NCBI RefSeq assembly: GCF_028869115.1
Contig: NZ_CP079800.1
Location: 62,001 to 126,000, forward strand
Origin: Pseudemcibacter aquimaris
GTDB lineage: Bacteria > Pseudomonadota > Alphaproteobacteria > Sphingomonadales > Emcibacteraceae
Direction of reading: 5' to 3'
Length of the DNA stretch: 64,000 nt
The notes under the pieces are model-generated. The model saw nothing but the letters and a program-made list of their open reading frames with translations. It had not been told where the DNA came from and made no database searches. Positions 54,086 through 61,911 of the stretch are shown here, one piece after another. Numbering within the stretch: the first letter of the stretch is position 1; each line of letters opens with the position of its first letter. The position numbers and the translations under genes were made by a program.

Positions 54086-55206
54086 AGGCGCTCAAGCACT
54101 GCGTATAACGCATCAAGCGAACTATGCCCTAATTTAATACTGCGTTCAGGGGACCATCCGGTTTCCTGATTTGGGCTGTCGACTGTGTCTTTAAATGGCA
54201 TTTCCAGTGTCATGGCAACTGCGTCATAACGGTCAGCGATATGATTGGTGCTCATTCCTAAATTAGCGGTGCCTGGTGCGCTTTTGGTATATCCCTTTTC
54301 ATTTTGGAAATCAGGATTTACGCGTTCCAGTTCGCGGCCAAACATATAGGCCGTATCAAGATTATATTGATTAAGGTTTGGAACCCCTTCGAAACAAGCA
54401 ATGAAATTATAAGGAAGCGCTTCATCACCGTGGCAATCCAATGAAAAATCAAGCCCCTTTTCATCCATCTTATTCCTAAGGTGGAATACTTCCGGGCTGA
54501 CATCAGGATCAGGATCGGCCCAATCGCGGTTCAGATTCTGACCTTTTGCATTGGTTCTTAAATGACCACGAATGCTGCCATCTGGGTTAGCATTCGGCAT
54601 TACATAAAACACACATTGATTAAGCAGTTCTCTTGAAAGCGCGTCATCATCATCAAGTAAGCGGTTCAAAATTCCCTCAACCATCCATTCGGCCATGCTT
54701 TCACCTGGATGCTGGCGGGCGAAAATCCATATTTTTTTCTTTTCATCACGTTCTTCGCCGATGGTCAGTAAATCAAGATCCCGTCCGTCACATGTTTCGC
54801 CGATTACATCCAGCTTCACACGTGGATGCGTTGCTGCCGTTGAAACCAGTTCCTGATGACGGTCATAACTATAGGGTGCAAAATATGCATAATAAACGCT
54901 ATCTGTTTCCGGAACGTGTTGGATGGTTAATGTGCCGTCTTTGTAAACGGTGCTCACTCTAAACCATGTTTCATGGTCATATGATGCACATGCCTGATAA
55001 TCTTCCCAGCCACCCGGATATGCTGCGCCTTCCGCATTTTCGATGTTCAGTGCGCATAGCTGCCCTTTGGCACCCGTAAGGCGGAAATGAAACCATTGAT
55101 AAAAATCAGAATTGTTATCTTTATTAATTGAAAGGCGGATATTGGCAGGGTTGCTTGCATCAATTACATTGATATTGCCGCTGTCGAAATTGCTGCTGAT
55201 TTTCAT
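54082..55206 (-). CDS. M14-family zinc carboxypeptidase (cytosolic carboxypeptidase-like)
   Basis: The 374-residue protein has an N-terminal beta-sandwich domain (FRLTGAKGQLCALNIENAEG, VYYAYFAPYSYDRHQEL) typical of the CCP/Nna1-like M14 subfamily. A carboxypeptidase domain follows with zinc ligands H166 and E169 (RQHPGESMAEW) and H259 (LDCHGDE). It also has the NPDGSIRGHLRTNAKGQNLNRDW substrate segment and catalytic E335 (TLEMPFKD). No signal peptide, so it acts in the cytoplasm. It is divergent from the peptide permease, which suggests joint peptide use. Confidence 0.93.
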   Translation of the reverse strand: MKISSNFDSGNINVIDASNPANIRLSINKDNNSDFYQWFHFRLTGAKGQLCALNIENAEGAAYPGGWEDYQACASYDHETWFRVSTVYKDGTLTIQHVPETDSVYYAYFAPYSYDRHQELVSTAATHPRVKLDVIGETCDGRDLDLLTIGEERDEKKKIWIFARQHPGESMAEWMVEGILNRLLDDDDALSRELLNQCVFYVMPNANPDGSIRGHLRTNAKGQNLNRDWADPDPDVSPEVFHLRNKMDEKGLDFSLDCHGDEALPYNFIACFEGVPNLNQYNLDTAYMFGRELERVNPDFQNEKGYTKSAPGTANLGMSTNHIADRYDAVAMTLEMPFKDTVDSPNQETGWSPERSIKLGHSSLDALYAVLERL

Positions 55207-55327
55207 GATGGTCTCTCATTTGTTGTTCTTGATTGTATTTATAATCTTAATTCTTTGAAACGTAAACGTGACATTTTGAAAATCTTCTGGCACAGTAGCG
55301 ACAAACAAAATGTATTAGGGAGTAAGG

Positions 55328-56875
55328 ATGTCTGACACGACCGAAGAAATGTATAAAGGCTCGCAAGAACGAAACTTGATGGGCCATCCAATTGGGTTAT
55401 CGATCTGTTTTTTGACAGAAATGTGGGAACGTTTTTCCTATTATGGGATGCGTGCCATCCTTATACTTTATCTAACGAAATATCATCTGTTTGGTGCCGA
55501 TAAAGCAAATATGATTTATGGTGCCTATATGGGCATGGTTTATATGATGCCAATCATCGGTGGATATATGGCCGATAGATATCTCGGTAGCCGTAAAGCC
55601 GTAACATATGGCGCAATTTTACTGGTTGCGGGACATGGGTTGATGGGCTTTCATGGCCCTGCTGCCTATATGGATGGTGATATCGTTGTTAGAGATGAAT
55701 TTTATATCAATATTTTCTTCTTATCACTTGCATTAATTATTACGGGTGTCGGTTTTCTGAAGGCTAATATTTCTACCGTGGTTGGCGCCTTATATGGCCC
55801 AAATGATCCACGTCGTGATGGTGGCTTTTCCATTTTTTATATGGGCATTAACCTTGGATCTCTTTTCTCGATGGGCCTAGTTGGTTATGTCGGTGAAACA
55901 TACGGTTGGAATTATGGATTTTCCATTGCCGGTATTGGCATGTTTTTTGGTCTTTGTGTCTTTCTATGGGGGCAGAAATACCTTGATGGAAGAGGTGATC
56001 CAGCGAACCCAGAGGTCTTAAAAGAAAAATCCCCGATTGGATTAAATAAAGAAAATACAATTTATTTGTTTGGTATGGGTCTGGTCGCGGCCAGTTATAT
56101 AATGATGAAATATGATGAACTTGTCATTCAGTTTGTCGGTATTTCAGGTTTGATAATGGTATCCATTATCTTGTTTTATTCCTTTTCTCAATGTGAAAAA
56201 GAGGACAGAGAAAGACTTTGGGTCGCACTAATATTGATTGCGGTGCAAAGTGTCTTCTGGGCGCTCTTTGAGCAGCAGGGAGCAAGTCTAACATTGCTTA
56301 CGGATCAGCAATTTAATCTTACGTTTCTTGGTATAACGTTTAAAGCGTCGCAAGTGCAGCTTTTAAATGCTCTCTTTATTGTAATGCTGGCTCCGGTGAT
56401 GGCATGGCTTTGGCTGGCACTTGCAAAGCGAAATCTTGAGCCATCGACGCCTGCTAAATTTGGATATGCACTGCTTATTATTGGTGCGGGTTTTATTATA
56501 TTCTCATGGGCGCTGACATTAGATGATACATCAAATAAAGATTTTATCTGGCTGGTGTTTATTTATCTTATGGTGACTTTGGCGGAATTATTCTTAAGTC
56601 CGGTTGGACTTTCCATGGTAACGAAATTAAGTGTGCCGAAAATCGTTGGTATGATGATGGGAACTTGGTTCTTGTTTACTGCACTCGGTAGTAACCTTGC
56701 TGGCGTCATTAGTTCATTAATGGGAAGTGGTGAACATGGTGCCGCTGCTGGAACATTGGATATGGCAGCGACCGTTGAGCTTTATACCATGATCGGTGTG
56801 TTTAGTGCCGGTGTTGGTTTATTCATATTATTATTGGCCCCCATTATGAAAAAATGGATGCACGGCGTTCATTAA
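55328..56875 (+). CDS. POT-family proton-coupled peptide permease
   Basis: Imports di- and tripeptides with protons. The 515-residue MFS protein has the family-defining ExxERFxYYG motif at E31-G40 (EMWERFSYYG), followed by MRAILILYLTKY. It has about 12-14 helices, FLKANISTVVGALYGPNDPRRDGGFSIFYMGINLGSLF (POT signature 2) and FWALFEQQGASLTLL. Length is typical. It ends at a bidirectional terminator shared with the convergent deiodinase-like gene. Confidence 0.95.
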   Translation: MSDTTEEMYKGSQERNLMGHPIGLSICFLTEMWERFSYYGMRAILILYLTKYHLFGADKANMIYGAYMGMVYMMPIIGGYMADRYLGSRKAVTYGAILLVAGHGLMGFHGPAAYMDGDIVVRDEFYINIFFLSLALIITGVGFLKANISTVVGALYGPNDPRRDGGFSIFYMGINLGSLFSMGLVGYVGETYGWNYGFSIAGIGMFFGLCVFLWGQKYLDGRGDPANPEVLKEKSPIGLNKENTIYLFGMGLVAASYIMMKYDELVIQFVGISGLIMVSIILFYSFSQCEKEDRERLWVALILIAVQSVFWALFEQQGASLTLLTDQQFNLTFLGITFKASQVQLLNALFIVMLAPVMAWLWLALAKRNLEPSTPAKFGYALLIIGAGFIIFSWALTLDDTSNKDFIWLVFIYLMVTLAELFLSPVGLSMVTKLSVPKIVGMMMGTWFLFTALGSNLAGVISSLMGSGEHGAAAGTLDMAATVELYTMIGVFSAGVGLFILLLAPIMKKWMHGVH

Positions 56876-56895
56876 TATTAAAGATTTTAATAAAG

Positions 56896-56922
56896 AAAAG
56901 GCCCCGGATAGGGGCCTTTTTT
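56896..56922. terminator. Bidirectional terminator between the peptide permease and deiodinase-like genes
   Basis: AAAAGGCCCC pairs with GGGGCCTTTT around a short GGATA loop, followed by TTTTTTATT. The symmetric A/T flanks allow it to work for both convergent genes. Confidence 0.85.
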
Positions 56923-56928
56923 ATTGCT

Positions 56929-57645
56929 TTAAAACACTGTCATGATTTCATCAAGCGGCTTTTTCCATTTGGCGTGTACGGGTACAGTTGCCTTTTCATC
57001 AGGATGGCCTACCACCAAAATCATTTCCGGTTTTTCGCTTGCCGGACGGTCACAAAGTTCATTTAAGAACTTCATCGGGTTTGGTGTATGGGTCAGTGTG
57101 CTAAGTCCTGCTTTATGAAGCGCGGTGATTAGGAACCCTGTGGCAATACCAACGGATTCATTGACATAATAATTTTTAAATTTGCGACCATTTCGGTCAA
57201 CACTCGTACGCTGCGCAAAGATAACGATTAACCACGGTGCTTCGGTTAGATGCGGTTTATGATCATTGGTGCCGATTGGCTCAAGTGCACCCAACCATTC
57301 ATCGCTGGCGCGTCCTGCGTAAAATGTACGTTCTTCTTCCTCAGCGGCGTCGCGGATTTTTTGTTTATGTTCCGGACTTTCAATTACAGCAAAATGCCAC
57401 GGTTGATGATTTGCGCCACTTGGGGCAAGGCCGGCCGCTTTAATGCAGTTTTCGATGACTTCACGTGGTACAGGACGTGATGAATATTCACGGACTGTGT
57501 GTCGTGTTTTCATTAGCTCATAAAATTCTTCTGATTTTGCGATCATTTCGTCATCGCTCATGTCCCAACGATCGGGAATTGGCAATGCTTTATATTCATG
57601 ATCAAGCGGTATTGATGATTGATATTTTTTATCGTTTTCTGACAT
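56929..57645 (-). CDS. Iodotyrosine deiodinase-like flavin reductase (nitroreductase fold)
   Basis: The 238-residue protein belongs to the nitroreductase superfamily (RHTVREYSSRPVPREVI, AAGLAPSGANHQPWHFAVI). Its middle matches iodotyrosine deiodinase: E105 and Y109 in AEEEERTFY and K130 in GTNDHKP align with human E157, Y161 and K182 with identical spacing. Those residues close a lid over the halotyrosine. The end, RPASEKPEMILVVGHPDEKATVP, also follows the deiodinase. I chose ATG 57645 (GGAGGG ribosome site) over 57717. A MarR-type site lies about 45-60 bp upstream. Activity is inferred. Confidence 0.85.
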   Translation of the reverse strand: MSENDKKYQSSIPLDHEYKALPIPDRWDMSDDEMIAKSEEFYELMKTRHTVREYSSRPVPREVIENCIKAAGLAPSGANHQPWHFAVIESPEHKQKIRDAAEEEERTFYAGRASDEWLGALEPIGTNDHKPHLTEAPWLIVIFAQRTSVDRNGRKFKNYYVNESVGIATGFLITALHKAGLSTLTHTPNPMKFLNELCDRPASEKPEMILVVGHPDEKATVPVHAKWKKPLDEIMTVF

Positions 57646-57689
57646 TTGTGGCCCTCCATTTATTTGATTATTCAAATGATAACAGCATT

Positions 57690-57707
57690 TTGTTTCATTT
57701 GCAACTA
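57690..57707. promoter_or_regulatory. Putative MarR operator upstream of the deiodinase-like gene
   Basis: TTGTTTCATTTGCAACTA is identical at 16 of 18 positions to TAGTTTCATTTGTAACTA in the marR/fah intergenic region, about 9.8 kb away. It lies 44 bp upstream of the ATG at 57645, a suitable repressor position. Confidence 0.55.
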
Positions 57708-57747
57708 ATTGCCTCATATGCGCATTGAAACATATCAGTCATAAAAT

Positions 57748-57763
57748 TATCAAGTAATTGATA
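57748..57763. promoter_or_regulatory. Inverted repeat upstream of the TonB receptor gene
   Basis: TATCAA and TTGATA form a perfect 6-bp inverted repeat with a 4-bp spacer (TATCAAGTAATTGATA). It lies 148 bp before the TonB-receptor ATG, in the region shared with the deiodinase-like gene. Operator candidate only. Confidence 0.3.
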
Positions 57764-57868
57764 TATTTTTTGCACATATCTGAAAGAAACACGTCAACTT
57801 ATATTCATTTTTACTCAATTAAGCTGAAACAAACTCCTCTTAGAACCATCGCTGATAAGCAAAAGCAA

Positions 57869-57886
57869 TATGTGCTTTCGCACATA
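57869..57886 (+). other. Hairpin in the TonB-receptor leader
   Basis: TATGTGC and GCACATA pair perfectly around a TTTC loop, ending 25 bp before the ATG at 57912 and just upstream of the AGAGGAAA ribosome-binding site. It could stabilise the mRNA or affect initiation. Confidence 0.45.
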
Positions 57887-57911
57887 AAAATATATATTAG
57901 AGGAAATTCAA

Positions 57912-60728
57912 ATGGCTTTTTCAAAGAAGAAGTGTCGCCTTGCCCTTATGGCAGGTATCAGCTCTTATGCATTAATGGCTGCGAGTGCACATGCGGCGGA
58001 TGTAACAGGACGTGTTGTAGCAAAAAGTGATAACAACGGCCTTGAAGGCGCAATCGTATCAGTATCAGATTCAAACTACCGTGCGACAACAGAACGTGAT
58101 GGTTCGTTTAGAATTCCAAATCTGCCAACGGGTCAACATACGCTTGTTGTAAAATATATTGGTGCGGATAGCATCGCAAAGACAATCGATGTTGTTGATG
58201 GTGAAAGTGCACCGGTTGAAATCGCCCTTTCAGCTGCGGGCGCGGTGGACCATATTCTGGTTGTTGGTCAGCGCGGAAGTCTGAACAGCTCGATTTCAAA
58301 ACAGCGTGCGGCTGATAATATATCAAACTTTCTAACTGCGGATAATGCCGGTAACTTCCCAGACCAAAATATCGCTGAAGCCGCCCGCCGTCTTGTTGGT
58401 CTTTCCGTTGAAAATGACCAGGGCGAGGGACGCTATATCGTTGTACGTGGTCTTGATAGTAATTTAAACTCAACATCATTTAACGGTGTAAGTCTTCCGT
58501 CACCAGAGGGCGATACACGTAAAGTGGCGCTTGATGTTATTCCAAGTGACATGCTTGAAACAGTAGAGGTCACCAAATCCGCAACACCGGATATGGATGG
58601 TAACTTTATTGGTGGTAACGTTGAAGTTCGCACCATTTCCGGTTTTGACCGTGAAGAGCTTTTCTTAAAAGGGAAATTGGAACTTGGTTATAACGATCTT
58701 GAAGATGCATATAACCCAATGGGCAGTTTTACATTTGCTAATCCATTAAGTGAGCAATTCGCGGTTTCTGGCGGCATTAGTTATAAAAGCCGTAAGTTTG
58801 GTGCGACCAATTTTGAATCCGGTGGTGAATATGCCGATGAAGATGATCTGGATGTTCCAGCGATGGAAGAGCTTGAATTTAGAGATTATAAAGTGACACG
58901 TGACCGTATTGGTGCGGCTTTCAATATTGATATTCGTCCGGACGAAGACAACGAACTTTATATCCGTTCAATGTACACTGATTTCAAAGACGAAGAATAC
59001 CGCGACCGTATGGAAGTATCATTCGGTAAAGGTGATATTGATTTTGATAACAGCAGTGGCAGCACAGTTAATTTCACGGATTTCCGTGTTGACCGTGAAC
59101 TAAAAGACCGTCTTGAAACACAGAAAATCTATTCTGTAATCACGGGTGGTGAAAGCTACGTTGATAATTTCAAATTTGAATATTCAGCGTCTTATGCCCA
59201 TGCAGAAGAAACAGAGCCAGACCGACTAGATATAGCCTACCGTCAAAAAGATCTTTCCGGTGGTATCAATCTTGCTGATCCAATGATGCCTATGCTTGCA
59301 TTTGATAATGACCAATTAGCAGCATTAAATGACCTGTCGGCATATGAATTAGACGGCATTGAATGGATTGACGGCATCACAGAAGATAAGCAATGGACCT
59401 TTAAATTCGATATGACATATGAAACGGACTTAAATGGTGTTCAGGCAGCCTTTAAATTCGGTACCAAATATGCGACGCGTGAAAAAGTGCGTGATGTATC
59501 GTTCGTTGAATATGAAGATTTTGATGAAGGTGATTTTGTAGGTACTGTTTTTGATGGCATGACGCTTGCTGATGTATCGGCACCTATTGATCATAATATT
59601 GACACGACCACTTTTAACAATGGCGTAAGAACTGACTGGAGCAAAGAATATCTTTCTGCATTACAAACTGCGGGTGGAACATTTGATCCTGACGATGCCC
59701 ATGAAGATGCCATTCTTGATGATTATAAAGTAGAAGAAGATATCTTCGCTGCATATGCGATGGGTACATTCAATGTTGATGATTTTACCATCATCGGTGG
59801 CGTACGCTGGGAACAAACCAAGGTTGATACATTTGGTAACGTACTACAGGAAGGTGATGATGAAGGTTTTCAGGAATTCACAAGAAGCAGAAAATATGAC
59901 AACTTCCTTCCAAGTCTGAACATCAAATATTCGCCGTCAGATGATTTGGTGATCAGGGGTGCATATTACCGCACAGTGGTACGCCCTAACTTCTCTGATA
60001 TGGTGCCGTCAGGTACAATTGAATATGAAGATGGTATTCGTTCCGGATCGCTCGGTAATCCGGATTTAAGTCCATATAAAGCTGACAACTTTGATTTCGG
60101 TATTGAATATTACCCGAATAACAAAAGCATTCTTTCTGCGGGTATTTTCCATAAAAAACTTGGCAGCTTTATCTATGAACAGGGCTTAAGTGATACGAAT
60201 TATCTTGGTCGTTTTTATGATGATCTAAGCATTCCAAATAACGGTGAAGAAGCAGAAGTAACAGGTGTTGAGCTTAACGCACAAACACAACTGTCATCAC
60301 TTCCTGCGCCGTTTGATGGTGTGATACTTGGTGTTAACTATACATATGTTGACAGTAGCGCAAGCATCGAAGATGGTGATGGAAATCCGTATCTAACACC
60401 ACTTCCAAAAACTTCAAGCAACATTGCCAACTTTATCATCGGTTATGAAAAAGGCGGGTTTGCAGCAAGATTTGCAGTGTCATACCAAAGCGAATATCTG
60501 GATGAAGTATTCTCGGAAGGTGATGACGATAGATATGTCCTTGATCACGTTCAAATTGACGCCCAAGCATCATATGAATTTTTCGAAGGTTTCGAGGTTT
60601 ATGCGCAAGTATCAAACTTGAACAATCGTAATTTCCGTGCGGCCCTTAGACATGGTTCAACGGATTACCTAAGTCAGCGTGATGAATTTGGCTGGACAGG
60701 TAACACAGGTATTAAATTCAAATACTAA
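57912..60728 (+). CDS. TonB-dependent receptor with N-terminal carboxypeptidase-regulatory-like domain
   Basis: An outer-membrane active transporter. The 938-residue protein has a signal peptide ending SAHA (28) and a carboxypeptidase-regulatory-like beta domain (about 30-105: VTGRVVAKSDNNGLEGAIVSV). The plug (about 110-235) shows ADNAGNFPDQNIAEAARRLVG and the VENDQGEGRYIVVRGLD motif typical of the TIGR01782 group common in Caulobacter and sphingomonads. The 22-strand barrel ends in GNTGIKFKY with a terminal aromatic residue. A phytase gene follows by 73 bp, suggesting an inositol-phosphate-related substrate. Confidence 0.93.
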   Translation: MAFSKKKCRLALMAGISSYALMAASAHAADVTGRVVAKSDNNGLEGAIVSVSDSNYRATTERDGSFRIPNLPTGQHTLVVKYIGADSIAKTIDVVDGESAPVEIALSAAGAVDHILVVGQRGSLNSSISKQRAADNISNFLTADNAGNFPDQNIAEAARRLVGLSVENDQGEGRYIVVRGLDSNLNSTSFNGVSLPSPEGDTRKVALDVIPSDMLETVEVTKSATPDMDGNFIGGNVEVRTISGFDREELFLKGKLELGYNDLEDAYNPMGSFTFANPLSEQFAVSGGISYKSRKFGATNFESGGEYADEDDLDVPAMEELEFRDYKVTRDRIGAAFNIDIRPDEDNELYIRSMYTDFKDEEYRDRMEVSFGKGDIDFDNSSGSTVNFTDFRVDRELKDRLETQKIYSVITGGESYVDNFKFEYSASYAHAEETEPDRLDIAYRQKDLSGGINLADPMMPMLAFDNDQLAALNDLSAYELDGIEWIDGITEDKQWTFKFDMTYETDLNGVQAAFKFGTKYATREKVRDVSFVEYEDFDEGDFVGTVFDGMTLADVSAPIDHNIDTTTFNNGVRTDWSKEYLSALQTAGGTFDPDDAHEDAILDDYKVEEDIFAAYAMGTFNVDDFTIIGGVRWEQTKVDTFGNVLQEGDDEGFQEFTRSRKYDNFLPSLNIKYSPSDDLVIRGAYYRTVVRPNFSDMVPSGTIEYEDGIRSGSLGNPDLSPYKADNFDFGIEYYPNNKSILSAGIFHKKLGSFIYEQGLSDTNYLGRFYDDLSIPNNGEEAEVTGVELNAQTQLSSLPAPFDGVILGVNYTYVDSSASIEDGDGNPYLTPLPKTSSNIANFIIGYEKGGFAARFAVSYQSEYLDEVFSEGDDDRYVLDHVQIDAQASYEFFEGFEVYAQVSNLNNRNFRAALRHGSTDYLSQRDEFGWTGNTGIKFKY

Positions 60729-60801
60729 AAATCCACATTTTATTTCTGGAATGAGCGGGGTGTTAACCGCTCATTCCTTTTCAGTTTAGAGAGGCGGAAA
60801 A

Positions 60802-61869
60802 ATGATTAAACATTCACTGTTATTAAGTATGGTTTTTGCAGTTGCGGCATGTTCCGGTGGTGAACATCAATCCAGACAGATGGAAGGTGAAGCCAACATG
60901 GATGTGGTTTCAATTACGGCGGACCTGGAAACAGCACCTGTGAAAAGTGATGATGACGCGGCAGATGATCCTGCGATCTGGATCAATCATGAACATCCTG
61001 AAAATTCATACATTATCGGTACTGATAAGAAATCAGGCTTGCTTGTTTATAATCTGGATGGTGAAATCGTTGATTATCAACCATACGGCAATGAAAATAA
61101 TGTGGATTTAAGACAGAACCTAACTGGTGATCAGTTTGGCGGATATGACACATTAATGGCATCATCAAACAGAACAACCAATACGGTTGATATTATGACA
61201 ATGGGCCCGTCAGGAAAATTATCATTTCTTGGAACCTATCCCACAAACGCTGATCCATACGGTTTATGTGTTGGCCTACCTGCTGATAAGAAGGCGTTAC
61301 GTGTCCTGTTGAATTATAAAGACGGCCTTGTTCAAATTACCGATGTCAGTTTTGACGGGCAGGAAATGAAATATGAAAGACTGGCAGAATTTACGATGCC
61401 GGGTCAGCTTGAAGGCTGTGTTTTTGATGATCAGGCACAGGAATTTTTCCTTGGACAAGAAGATGGTGGTGTATGGCGTTTTCCAATGAATAATCCAGAA
61501 GGAAAAGGCGAATTACAAGCGGAAATTGGCCCAAGAACTGGCCTCGTGATCGACGTTGAAGGTATGGATATTTATCACGGCGAACATAAGAAAACATTGG
61601 TTGTATCCAGTCAGGGTGATTTTACATTTGTTGCTTTCGATATTACTGAAAATTCATTGGTTCCACTTACCAAGTTCAGAATTGCCGATAGACCGGAATT
61701 AAATATTGATGGTGTTCAGGAAACGGATGGCCTCGCTGTGACAAACTTCCCGTTATCCGCCAAATATCCAGAAGGCATTCTGGTGGTTCAGGACGGTGAA
61801 AACGAGGGCGGTATTCAGAACTTTAAAGTCATAGATTGGTTAAAGGTCGGTAATTTACTGTCGAAATAA
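60802..61869 (+). CDS. Beta-propeller phytase (lipoprotein)
   Basis: Hydrolyses phytate (inositol hexakisphosphate) in a calcium-dependent six-bladed propeller. The 355-residue protein has a lipoprotein signal (MIKHSLLLSMVFAVAAC, C17). The family sequences are DDAADDPAIWINHEHPENSYI, IGTDKKSGLLVYNLDGE and NNVDLR, then LEGCVFDDQAQEFFLGQEDGGVWRF and the C-terminal ETDGLAVTN and GILVVQDGEN. It is the partner of the preceding TonB receptor; the pairing of the two genes is known from other phytate-using proteobacteria. Confidence 0.93.
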   Translation: MIKHSLLLSMVFAVAACSGGEHQSRQMEGEANMDVVSITADLETAPVKSDDDAADDPAIWINHEHPENSYIIGTDKKSGLLVYNLDGEIVDYQPYGNENNVDLRQNLTGDQFGGYDTLMASSNRTTNTVDIMTMGPSGKLSFLGTYPTNADPYGLCVGLPADKKALRVLLNYKDGLVQITDVSFDGQEMKYERLAEFTMPGQLEGCVFDDQAQEFFLGQEDGGVWRFPMNNPEGKGELQAEIGPRTGLVIDVEGMDIYHGEHKKTLVVSSQGDFTFVAFDITENSLVPLTKFRIADRPELNIDGVQETDGLAVTNFPLSAKYPEGILVVQDGENEGGIQNFKVIDWLKVGNLLSK

Positions 61870-61875
61870 AAATTG

Positions 61876-61911
61876 ATGATGGAAGGATTGTTATTCCAGT
61901 TCTTCCATCAT
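61876..61911. terminator. Possible terminator between phytase and the convergent ABC-F gene
   Basis: ATGATGGAAG (61876-61885) is the exact reverse complement of CTTCCATCAT (61902-61911), with a 16-nt loop. It is followed by TATTT on the plus strand. The right arm lies in the last codons of the ABC-F gene. The poor T run makes the call weak. Confidence 0.35.

Noticed and set aside
57465-57728. Plus-strand open frame over the start of the deiodinase-like gene
   Set aside because: It is antisense to a well-supported gene, lacks family resemblance, and its composition is not protein-like.
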